A DNA stretch of 64,000 nucleotides, taken from the NCBI RefSeq assembly GCF_015706575.1, contig NW_024037056.1:10305176-10369175 (forward strand), given 5' to 3'. The position numbers and the translations under genes were made by a program. Shown here piece by piece: positions 47,705 through 59,800 of this stretch; position 1 is the stretch's first letter; the number at the start of each line of letters is the position of its first letter. Under the pieces are notes generated by a model. The model worked only from the letters and a program-made list of their open reading frames with translations, ran no database searches and was not told the origin of the DNA. This DNA is from Patiria miniata (lineage: Eukaryota > Echinodermata > Asteroidea > Valvatida > Asterinidae).

Positions 47705-49354
47705 GCTTAGCAATACGATCTTTTAATTTTTCTTCCTGTGATTTAGAAATGTTCCCTGCTTCCATCGATTTAAAAGTGTGTCCTGTTTTTCAGTGTTGTG
47801 TTTGCTTTTTTCTTTCATACCTCGATTATATATCCAATTTTACAAATACCTAAATGAAATAATAAACTTAAGGTTGCAGATTTTTTTTTTCTCATAAAAA
47901 TGTGTTTTGCATGGTTTAACAAAGACCTTGGAGCTTTACATTACATTTTTTTTTGTCATTTTTGTATGAAAATTAGGATAGAAACGTTCATATTGTTTTT
48001 GGTTTACCCCTTAAACTAACGGTCTATAATCTTTATTTTGAGTCAGAATCACATAAACAATTTTCATGTTCATAGTTTGAAACCAGCGAAATGTAATAGC
48101 ATGACCAGCTATTATGTAATAATGTTGTTTGGGACAGGGTAGCCATTTAAAAGATACAATCCATTTGACAAAAGGACTACGTTGACGCCCAAGGCAATTT
48201 GACCACTGGGTTAGCGTTGGTCTTAAAATAGATCTCCCTCTGATCCATGGGTTTTTGAATTGTAGGTCAGTATCTAAACTACCGATATTACTTTGTAGTA
48301 TATGAGTAATGTAGTTGAATACTTGTGTGCTGAATGCTTGGTTTTTGCCGTATTCTGTATATTTCAGATTCTTGTATGTTTTTTTCTCATTCTTTAACAT
48401 AATATTGGAGGAGGTATGAAAACATAAGTTTTAGTTGTAAATAAAATATTAAAAAAGCAGCTTTAATTAATAATAATATGTAAGAAAAAAGAGACTATTT
48501 GCAAGTGTAAATAATAACAATAATAGATATTGCAAAACAGATGGACTTATTCTAGATTCTATGTTTTTTTTCTCTTAATGGGAAATACTAAGTCTTAGCT
48601 AGGTGTAATTACGGAAAACTCGAAATAAATTTCTATGGATGCACTGTTCTAATGTTTTTCACGCTTAACAATTGCTGTAAGAAAACGAGCGACAAAGTAA
48701 CGTACGTACGTAACTGTGTAGATTGTGAGATAACTATAGTACTTTTTAACTAAATGACAGTAAGCGAATACTCGATTTAAGTGTGACGTTCGCAACCAAC
48801 GCCAAGTTTCGATACTGGCGGTTTGACTTTTTACGCCTGACATTGTGCAACACTGCAACACTGATACATCGAGTATTCGATACTGGTATTCGACTTTTTT
48901 TTAGTACAGTGACTGACTTTATCGTTTTGGCCGCTTACAGTCGGATATTGTGTAATAAAGAGATTGTGTATAATATTCTATAATTTAAAGAGATTTTAGA
49001 CTGCTTAGATTGTGGCATTGAACAGTAAGAAGTGAAGAAGAAAAAAAATCGGCTGCAGTAGGCGCAACTACCTCCTTTGTACTGTTAGCAACGCTGAGGG
49101 CGCTTTTCATTGTGTCAATAATTGGTCAAAACACGCCCTGATGTGAGGTCACATGCAAAGTCTTAGAGGTCATTTTCCCTATCGAGTAAATTACTAAATT
49201 ACGTAGGTTTACTTGAGGGACTGCCAATGTAGGGCTGATTGGCTCGTTTTGAAACACTCTATAAAAGGTCGCGGGTTCCAACCCACACCAGTCCATTTTA
49301 GTTCAACTTTATGAGCCAGTATGACCCGCGTCAGGCCGGCTTATACCTCCCATT

Positions 49355-49680
49355 TCCTTGGCATGAAACGACTGAGAATATTTGTGTTCCTCCATATATG
49401 GGATGCCAGTCCATCGCAGGTTTCTCCCCAGCTAATGACGGTACCCATTTACACTCCTGGGTGGACAGAGACAAATGGGGTGAAGTGGCTTGCCCAAGGA
49501 CACAATATTTGACAAGCAGCAGAATTTTGTGACATGAAACAACTGAGAATACTTCTTTTCCCTTGGATGGGATGCCAGTCCATCGCAGGTTACTCCCCAG
49601 CTAATACCGGTACCCATTTACACTCCTGGGTGGACAGAGGCAAGTGGGGTGAAGTGGCTTGCCCAAGGACACAACATACG
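49355..49680. mobile_element. Two tandem SINE-body copies
   Basis: ATGAAACGACTGAGAATA, GGGATGCCAGTCCATCGCAG and GGCTTGCCCAAGGACACAA occur twice in a row (from 49359 and from 49533), both lacking the tRNA-like head seen at 13.7 kb. Confidence 0.82.
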
Positions 49681-50656
49681 TGTACGGGTGGTTTTGGTCA
49701 AATCTGCAAGTTCGTATTTTGAAATTCCCATTTTTTTTGTCTCGCGACCTCACCACTTTTCATTGCCTCAGTCTAACAACGTACTCTTTTGAGATTTTTC
49801 AAATTTAACAATAAAAGTAGACCGTTTGTATTTATTGGCCAAAAACGGTGTTAGTCGTGACGCGCACAATTTATTGACTTTTAAACTATTTCTTCATTCG
49901 TTTACGAACTCGACAGGAGATATAGATAATAGACTTAATTAAAAGTGTCGGGATCATGATTAATTAAAAGTAATTGCTTTAGATTTACAAACAATGGCGT
50001 TTTTGTCATAGTGCAGCCTCGTTCCCGATAAAGTGGTCCGTTTCTGTACACAAGCCGATCTTTACACGGGAACGAGGTTGTATATCCACTGCCTATTCAT
50101 TCCTGTAAAAACAAAAATTGAAATTGAATAACGAAACTTTCAGATTTGAACTTTAGGAATTTTGACATGTACGGAAAAAAATGACAAGATGTGACGTCAT
50201 AACGAGAATAAAAGACCCCTACGCAGGTGCGTGTGCATTGTTTTAATGTACAATAGACTATTGTATTATAATTACGGTATTACGCAACTTGGTACGGCGA
50301 CCTTTGACCTAATATCAGGGTTAGTGGTTCAATTGAATGCACTTTCGAATAAACAAATTCTATGGTTTTAACTTTATTTGAATGCGGTGGAAGATTGTCA
50401 TTTTTACCGAGTGATGTTTTATTCTCATTCTATTATGATTGAAAAGCTGTGAATTGCCTTTTAAAAATGGTCTTTTTCCTGGTTGAATGCGTGCCATTAT
50501 GCTAATTAGTCACTGGCCGATGAAAATAAGAGTATGATTAATTCATCAGTGGTTAAACTTCCAGCCACTGACACGTTGAAATCGGCTTTTATTCACGAAT
50601 CGGTAGAAAGCGAGGTAAAATCTTCATTTTTTGGAATTTGCGAATAGAACTGAAAC

Positions 50657-51180
50657 TTAAAGGGAAAATACAACATTTGCAAACATCAAAAAATAAAACT
50701 ACCAAATCATTTTGAAATACCTTGCTGGACTGTTAGTGAATGACAGTGTAAAGCATCCTGTAAAATCATGGCACCTGGTATACTGTCATTTTCAAAAAAA
50801 AGTGGTATTTTTGTATCAATTTCCAACGCTGGTCGACCGACCAACGTTGGAAAAAAACTGGCTTTTTTTCAAATACTGGCCCCAATTGACCGTCGCACTT
50901 GTTTGCAATCGATTACACACCTATGAACGGGTACAAGCCAGCTAGACTGGTTCCCTGACCTTACAATTCCCCAATGTATGTAAACTGCTCTGTTTCTTCT
51001 TATATGGAGTCAGGGAACCAGACTACAGGAAAATGATTGTTTTTCTTGGTTTTTATAGCATTTTCGAACCCAAAACCTCAAAAAAGTCAGTGTAACTATA
51101 TTTGCTACATATTTCCAACCCCCCAATTCCATCCATTTCTGAAAATTACAGCAAAAGCAAATGATGTATATTCCCTTTAA
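50657..51180 (+). mobile_element. TTAA MITE family A, copy 7
   Basis: Complete, TTAA both ends. Closest to copy 5 (GGTACAAGCCAGCTAGACTG, CAATGTATGTAAACTGCTCT). Central palindrome partly decayed. Confidence 0.9.
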
Positions 51181-52322
51181 TATTAATCCGCTCTGATGAA
51201 TAACTTAAAATTTGTGATTTAACATACCATAATGTTTTAAGCCACATTTAAAAAAAAAATAGAAAGTGAGGCTTGAAACGCATAAATAGTCTGGCACCAT
51301 CCCACTGAACAGTTTACAATTAATGACATACATTCTGGGAACACGATCAAAAATGGCTTTCCTCGTGAATAAGATCAAATGGTGCTCTGTGATTGGTTGG
51401 TTTTCTGCTCTGGTGTCAGTCGAAGTGACCAATGAGAAAGGAAAGCTCGTTTTTACTGTTAACACGTGACTACTCAATGATTGAATACCGGTAGTAAATC
51501 GTGGCTTTCACATTGAAAGTCTTTCACATTGAAAAACTGTGAAACATGTTCTGTATATTTCAGTCAATTCTGTAAGCTTGCAATAACGCTTAGACAAAAA
51601 ATCCACAAAATGTGCCCAATATTATCTGAATCGCAACCTTTCTCACTGTCAAAATGAACAATAAAAAAAAACAGGTTTCACAAAACCTCGTCCCCAGTGC
51701 TTACTTTATTTCCAACCTCGTTTAGTGATGGGCGCGTACTGCTCGACACCCTGGGGACGAGGTTGGGTTTCACACGTCTTTGCAAATCAAATGCTTTATA
51801 AAATTCACATGATTTATCGACATAACCATGGCGACGACAGCCTTTGGCACTATTCACATCAGAGAAACTGAATTATCGGGGGAAATTTTAATAGACCACA
51901 CAACAGGTGTACATAATTATTTTCTCCTAAGCAGGCCTGTTTGTCAAGCTGCGCAACACGTGTAACGTCAGAGTCAATAATAGTTCAGCATTGATTCAAC
52001 AACATATTGTTGACATTAAGCCAACCCAGTAAAAAAAAATTAAAAATTAACATAACTCGGCGTTTGTTGGCGGATTGCGTTTGACATAAATATTTGCACG
52101 ATTCGGGTACGAGAGCACTTGGCGTAGTAGACTTTTAACTATTATGTGGACCAGATGGTTATGGTACTATGCTTAACCAGCGAGTGCAAGACCAAGTTCC
52201 AGTATTTCCAAATTCCTGATCTAAAATGATGTCTGCTCCCATGTTTTTTAAGGCTTGCTCTATGTTTAAGGTAAGAGAACGGTAGTTTAGGTTGCCCTGT
52301 TCTAGATATTTGGTTGGAAAAA

Positions 52323-52834
52323 TACAAGGTGACTCAAAAAAGCGAAACCCAAATGTTGGGACTATTGTCTTAGTGAAGTTCTGCATGTAGCACTTTCTAA
52401 ATCTACGATATGAAAGCCCAATTCATAAGCTTTCTTTTAGTACAAGAATCATTCAAACCACTCGTGTGCTTTTAAAGTTACGGAATTTTTAAACACAGCC
52501 ACCGTTTTAAAGTTCTGTCCACGGATCACAAAAAGGTTTGAGTTCTTTCAGCAAAACAACACAATTCACACACATCCCTATGTGATTTGTTTTCGTTTTG
52601 CTGAAAGAACACTGATTTTTTTTTTTTGCGATCCGTGGACAGAACCTTAAAACGGTGGTTGTGTTTAAAATTCCGTAACTTGAAAAGTACATAAGTGATT
52701 TGAATGATTCTTGTACTAAAAGAAAGCTTATGAATTGGGCTTTCATATCCTAGATTTTGAAAATGCTACATGCAGAACTTCACTAAAACAATGGTCCCGA
52801 CATTTGGGTTTCGCTTTTTTTGACTCGCCCTGTA
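52323..52834. mobile_element. 512-bp TA foldback element, copy 2
   Basis: TACAAGGTGACTCAAAAAAG to TTTTTTGACTCGCCCTGTA; arms as in the copy at 34.7 kb. The equal length suggests both derive from one intact element. Confidence 0.9.
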
Positions 52835-53067
52835 CACATGTATAAGTTTGGACTAGGAAGTCATATACATTGAGGGCGTGAGGTATGTAGGTGTAGATTC
52901 CTAAATATCAACACACTTCTCTGATATTTTGTCATCTTGACCCTTTTTGTTCAAACTAACCATTGCAGATTACTTTGTCCTTATACCCCCTGCGTACATT
53001 TGTATTTTGGTGGAAAATATACCTCGATTTCATTGTCAACTATCATATATCTTTCACCATACACCTG

Positions 53068-53392
53068 TACACGGTGTCCCCCCAAAAAGTTGTGTAAGCA
53101 GATATCCTTTAATTTCTCAAAAACTACTTACAATGAGTATTTCATCTTGAAGGAGCATATTAATTATACTCTTGTGTATAATCAGTGAAAATGCCATGGA
53201 AATCCGTTCATGCAAACCAGAGATCCAACAGATTGTAAAAGGATATAGGTTTTTCCATCCATTCCAATGGGATTTACACAGTTAGTGATATCAGTGCATC
53301 AGATTGTCATGGGCCTTTTCACTCTGATGTAAATTAAGTCAACTGTGTAAATCCCATCCCATTGGAATGGGTGAAAAAAACCTCACCCTGTA
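53068..53392. mobile_element. TA foldback element of another type
   Basis: TACACGGTGTCCCCCCAAAA to CTCACCCTGTA. Inner arms CATTCCAATGGGATTTACAC / GTGTAAATCCCATCCCATTGG. It ends about 400 bases before the SLC18B1-like start codon. Confidence 0.75.
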
Positions 53393-53793
53393 TTGACATC
53401 CTTTTAATTGTTTTCATCGTGTTAACACCCGTTAGCTTGATATTTCGACCAATGAATCGGTAGAAAAGTGTTTTGATTAAAAAAAAGATGACAAAAGTTG
53501 CTTTGTGGGTATAATCTGTAGGAATATTTATGATATTGGATCAATGAATCAGTGAAAAATATTATGATTCAATAAGATGACATAGGTCTTATCGAATGGG
53601 AATATTCATGATATGTAAATTATGTTCTCGCGGGCCGGCCAATTCGTTCAAGAAATACATGTATAGTACAGGAAGTCGATAGATGCCATTTAAAATTTAG
53701 GATTAAGCATGGTGAATCTGGGAGTCCTTCGATAATCTGCCCTTGTGCTACGCCCCTAATTTAGCTCTAGCCACGTCCCTTGACGACTAAACC

Positions 53794-53898
53794 ATGTGGG
53801 AGAACCAGAACCAGTGGTTCCAGTTTGCAGTGACGAGCGCCCTCTATATGTCGGTTTGGCTGTCGTGTTCAATCATCGCTCCCTTTTTCCCTCCAGAA
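53794..53898 (+). CDS. SLC18B1: SLC18B1-like exon 1: start codon and TM1
   Basis: ATG in context AAACCATGT, with an in-frame TAA six bases upstream, so translation cannot start earlier in this exon. It reads MWENQNQWFQFAVTSALYMS, then the rest of TM1 and APFFPPE. Donor GAA|GTAAGT, phase 0. Residues 1-35. The N-terminus is shorter than in vertebrates. Confidence 0.92.
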
Positions 53899-56800
53899 GT
53901 AAGTTGCTTCAAATTTAGTTTTCCCTTGTTTTTTTTTTACCTTTTTTACTGCTTAGTTTTCCACATTCGTTGAAATTTGTTTGTCGAACAACGAAAATAG
54001 TTCAGACTATCATGATGTCATCCATTTTGTGCATCTGGCCATGAAAGACCATACGGCCACGTTTCGAAAATTTGATAAAATTAGAAAATAGGGCCTTGTT
54101 TACGTTTCCCATTTTATTAGCTATATTGGTTGGCCTAACAATTTGTAATACGATCAAAGCTAAAATTAGAGTTAGAATAAAATAAAATACAGTCCAGCTA
54201 TACAGCGTGGTCCTCCCAAAAAAAACGCAACCTCATACTTCAGAGACCTACAATATTGATATATATTATGGATAGGATATTTTGTTGGAAGGAAAATGAT
54301 ACCAACACTCCCGATTCGATCCAGTAGTTTTGATTCCAGCGCCATTTTTGTGAACCAAAGTCAGTGGCTCTTATTAGGATTCTCGCACACAGTGGAGAAA
54401 AGGATTGTCTTAACCCTGACTGCGCTTCACAAAAATGGCGCTTGAATCAAAACTACTGTACCGAATCGGCGGTTCTTGGTATGATTTTCCTTCCAACAAA
54501 ATTACCTATCCATATATATGGTTTAGATCCCTGGATTTGGAAGTTTGACGTTGCCGGTTATTTTTGACCACCCTGTATTGGTAATCGACAGTACAGATAA
54601 ATTATGTCATAGGTCAACGGTGTAATTTGAGCTTTGTGATTGGACGGTTCTCTTGTCAGGCGATCAGGAAGGGAGCCAATCAGACGGCGGCTGGACTCGT
54701 TTTCGGCGCGTTTTCTATTACATCGTTCCTGATTGGCACGCCGCTCGCACGAGTTGTAAGTTGAACAAAGTGAGGTAACACTTAGAAAAAAATATTTCTC
54801 ATGATTTGCCAGTGTTAACCAGACATTAGGTATATAATTATGATAACAGTAATTTCTAATACAGTTTTAACTGAAGTAAAATCTTATATTCTCGTGTTGC
54901 GTTTTTTTTTAAAGACATTAGAAGGAATAAGGGAAAGCATAAACCTTCTTCATTTTGTTTCTTTCAAAAGGTTCCGAGAGTAAACGTTAAAACTATGTTT
55001 CTTATCGGCGCGGGACTGTGTGGTTGCACAAATATGATATTTGGGTAAGTGTCGTATCCTGTTGAACTCGATAAAATAAATATTCTTTCCTCCTTCCATA
55101 GCATGGCAAATCCAAGATGGCGCCATCTTCGTGACGTCATACTGCTCATGCGCGTCTCTATTCTTTTCGTGGTCTGATGTATTACAACAAAACGAATATT
55201 GGACACTTCATAATTAAAAATGGGTTTATGAGAATTGTTTTTGCATGTGAATAAGTCTATTGGAATGTACCATTTTTCGGTGATAGGTATAAGCGTTATC
55301 GTCATTTACAGCGGCCGTGCCTTTCAAGAAATACGCGAAATTTTAATTTGTCACAACATTTTTCCTGTTCCATAGCATTCTCGACAAAATCCAAGATGGC
55401 ACTATCTTCGTGACGTCAGCACTGCTCATGCGCGTCGCGGAGGCGGTGGGCTCCTCGGCCGCCTTGATCGCTGCCATGGCGATGGTGGGCGGGAACTTTC
55501 CCGAGAGTGCGCCGCAGATGCTGGGCCTGCTGGAAATGTTCTCGGGATTGGCGTTCGTGATGGGCCCGATGATTGGAATGATACTCTATCGGGTACCAAA
55601 TTGATTCATTATTATTCATTATTCATTCGTCATTATTCATTAAATATCTTTATATTATTATTATTATTAATAATCATTTCTGGTAATGAAACCAAGGATT
55701 CCTCAAAAGCGCCCAAGGCACTGTAGCTCGCAAGCCTGAAGAAACCTGTAGAGAGAAGACAATGAGAAGAAATTACAGTTTTAGAGGTGGAAGGAAAAGC
55801 CCAGAAGAATATTCTGGGGAAAACCCACGGAATCAGGCAGGGACTGAAAACCCAATCCACATATTGGCCCAGGCAGGATTCGAACCCGGGTCACAGCGGT
55901 GGAAGGCGAGGAAAGTACCGCTACGCCAACCTGACTCCCCACGCCAACCTGACTCCCCGATGGTAATTATAAGGGCTTATTGGCCGCGCCAACATCTCAT
56001 CGATTAATGCCACCTGAATGCTGGATTTGAGGGTTTGTCCTTCGCATTATTTGATTTTTTTTTCACTGAGGTATCTTCATCTTGTAGGCAGGAGGTTATG
56101 AGCTACCATTCTTCTCTCTCGGTGGATTGTGTCTTCTGCTTACCGCCCTCAACGCCATAGTTTTGCCAACCAAAGGTAACAATATTATTGCAAATTGACT
56201 ATTTTGAAGTAAATCTTGAATAACTTGTCAACGATAACTGTTACAGTAAAAAAAAAAAAGAAGATTTTTTTCGAAATATGGTATTTTGTCGCGCACGAAA
56301 AATATGAAAATTCGCCAAAATCAGCTGTCTTTTAGTACTTGGTGAGCCTGGCAGTGTGATGTCATGATGACATAGACGCATCTCTCGCCGAGAGATATGA
56401 CTATAGAACAGAACCCTAAACATCATTCATGTTAATATAATTGTCAAGAACATACCCATTAATTCTACATCGTTTACACTCAATTATCATATATATTTTT
56501 TAAGTGATTATCAGATTTGAAATCTTGTGGTGCTTTTTCAGCGTTCGTCAAGCCAAAAGTCGACGAGGGTTTATGGAGCCTGCTTCGCATACCGGCCGTT
56601 TGGCCGGTCGTTCTGGCCCTCTTCGTCAGCACAGCCGCCCAAGCCGTCTTCAATGTCGGAATCGCCTACCACACCCTGAAGGTTAGTTGCCACATTATAC
56701 CCATGACGGAGAGCAGCAGGCCAATCTCCAAACAGTTCTCAAGATGCATTTTATTTCTCTTTACGGCCTAAAATCCCCGAAAGTTGTATGGTTTTTAATT

Positions 56801-59800
56801 TTTATTGTTTACTTATCCTTTTTGGAAGGTCTCAGTGGAAGGAAACCCTATTGGTCGCACTATTCATGAGAAAAGACGAAAAATCCCGGTTGTTTACTTC
56901 TGACGCGGCGGACATTTTGTGGCATACGCATACGTATTTATAGCCGTGTCCACGCAAAGTACACGTTGTGTGTGATACAGATACATACACACAGCACCAA
57001 CACACAAATAAGTAAGATTTGAGGCTTTGTATGGTCATGGTTGAGATACTAAATAATGAAAGGTTTGCGGAAACACCATGTGCGAATACTTTCTCAACTA
57101 AGAGAATGGTTCTGAAAAGAAACAGAGGTATAAACTCGACGTTCCGGTCAGTATGCTCTGATCGACCGTCTGGTGTTTCCGCAAACCTTTCATTATTTAA
57201 CACCCAAATGTTGTTTCTCGCACGTCCGCAGAATGCGATGCATAGTGGAATATGTGCGGTGGGAATCACGACTAGCACCCAACAGCTCGATTTTTGAGAG
57301 TCAACATTATGACCCCGAAATTCGTTCTCGCGAGAATAACACAAAATCCCCAATTTGCATTGTAAAGGATGGTTGTGTGGACGTTTATATCCTACTTTCA
57401 CATGCTCTTTCCAATCGGGCGCATCCAGGACGTAACTTCCCCTTAAGATATTAATTCTTGTCAAGTAACTCTATGCAATCGGACCTTAAAAACTGTCCTT
57501 TTTATTTTCAGGAGGGGTTGTTACCAGCGGACAATGCTGGTATTGTCTTCTTCATTCAAGGCGGTTCCTACGCACTCTCAACTCCTGTGTTCGGATGGAT
57601 ACTCAACAATGCGGTAAAACACGTTTCAGCAAAGACATCTTTAATTTGGAATATAACTTGAGACATTTCTTCATGTATCATGCGGGTCAACGTTTATGTG
57701 ATTCCAATTTTATATGAATCGTAAGAAAATGTTACTACTGTAGTTGGGACAAACTATCTTAAGAAACATATCCGCTCCGTTCACAACTACCCCCTCACCG
57801 GCAAAGAAAGTACAGTTGGGGGTGACCGACCGACGCCATCTTGCCTGACTGCAATTTTGCCGCGACGCGCGGCCATACCACTTCATTACATAGTACAAAT
57901 CCCCTGGTGTACGTGCGTCGCACACAAGGAACGGTGCGCGTCAACCAGCTAAATGTCCCGCCCATGGGACGTCATTGCTAGGTAAAAGGGCGCCCTCTTT
58001 TGTTGGCGCACGGAGCCCATACCCTCTTCACAGCGAATAAAATACGCTAACGATACTACTTAAAATGGCAAATAATAATTGATACCTTTTTCATACCGTG
58101 ACCTTCAGATGAAGTACTTCCGGATCACTACTCGTGTGATGCTCATTCTGGGCTGTGTATTGCTCGCCATCTCATTTTTGACCATTGGCCCGTCTCCATG
58201 GCTACCATTTCGGACCAGGTACTGGTACACGAGGTGTTTTCTTAACTTGTTTAAGTAATATGCGCTTTGAAATTAGTTCATTTATTGTCAGCATTTAAAG
58301 AAGTTAAACTGATGATTATGAGCTCTACTTCAGGTCAAATCTTGAAAATGATTACCTGCACGTAAATCCATTTGTAAAAGTTTGTTTTTTTAATTTCATG
58401 ACGCTATTCGTCAGCTAGTTAAACACGTCAATAAAGAAAGACTGTAGCCGTTTGCTTGTGTTTCTTACCTCCAGTAAGACCATCCTCATTGTGTCCTGTG
58501 TTCTGATTGGACTGTCAATGGGATTGGTGACCGTACCAAGCATCATAGATATGGTCATAAGTGCACAGTAAGTCAATCACTTATCCTCGCTTCCACTCTT
58601 TTAATTAATTTACAGGTTTATAATTCCGAGAAATATAAATAAATTGTTGCACTGCGGCCATCTTTGAGGCATGTGCTTTTGTTCAACAGGGATGCGCATG
58701 GGCAGACTATGGTACATTCATTGTTCATGAATTAACATAACAAAACACACCTCAAAGATGGCCGTTGAATGCAAGCAATCTATTTCAAGGAAGTAGTTTC
58801 TGCAGTTATTTCTATTGTCGCTTGTTAATTGAGTTTTTAAGCTCTGATGGCAGGAGCTTCTACATGTCACTTGGTGGTCGGTCGATCAGTCTGTCGGGCG
58901 GGCGGGCTGTCTTTCTGTCTGTCCCCAAAAATTGACCAAAGGTATGGTGTTCCATATGTGCCATCGGCGTCGCATTTTTCGGCGTCGCATTTGTAAGCTC
59001 TGGCAGGGATAATTTTGGGATAATTTTCGTGCAAGACTTTCATGCAAGACTTCTTGCAACACGGCCAGAGCTTATTGTGTATTCGCGCTTGTTTTTTTTT
59101 TTTGTGTCCTTTACTTTTTAGGTGGTATGGACTAGACGACGGGCCAGTGGTTTATGGAATGGCATCGGGAATATTTCTCAGCTGCTTTCATTTGGGGTTA
59201 GTGTAAACAATGGTTTGTGTAAACAACAACAACAACAATAACATCAACTATACATACGATCAGCAGTGCAGCAACATTGATAAAGCAATCTTTGAACTGA
59301 AAGATGAAACGATGAGGAGTTAGTATAGAAACATGGAAAAGAAGTAAAAACAAACATAATTCCATTCTACATTTTAATCCTAAAAACGAAATCAACACTT
59401 CAGGCACTTTCAAAATAAAATACAAATTTATTTTTGATATTTTTGCAAGATTGTATACAGGCGAAAGCGATTTTTAGCACCAACTAGATTTTTTGTGAAA
59501 CAGTCAAATATACCTTTCACGCCCAAATTAATGAGTGTAAATACACATGTGCGCGATAAAAAGGGCATTAGCCTTTTCATATTTTCACAGCTCCTTCGTG
59601 GGGTCAACGCTAGGGGGCGTCCTAATCGACCGCTACGACTTCGACGCCACTGCGACTATTTTTGCCGTGTGTATTTTTATGACGGCTGCTTTTGTCGCGT
59701 CAACGTTCGCATGGGAGTACCAATGCGGAAAAGGGTGAGAAAACACATTAAGTCAGACAAAATAACTCACTGTACACGCTGTGTTTTATTTTATTAATAC

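Larger units (their letters stand above)
43643..53793. other. DGKQ 3' flank and intergenic DNA before the SLC18B1-like gene
   Basis: About 10 kb without a supported gene. It contains possible 3' UTR, a MITE at 45.0-45.3 kb, arrays at 45.5, 46.2-46.7 and 47.44-47.70 kb, SINE bodies at 49.36-49.68 kb, a TTAA MITE at 50.66-51.18 kb, a hairpin pair AACCTCGTCCCCAG...CTGGGGACGAGGTT at about 51.69-51.77 kb, and foldbacks at 52.32-52.83 and 53.07-53.39 kb. No convincing promoter motif is visible before 53794. Confidence 0.6.

Noticed and set aside
56832-57464. 210-codon minus-strand open frame
   Set aside because: It spans an inverted repeat and an interspersed repeat inside an intron of the SLC18B1-like gene, and resembles no known family.
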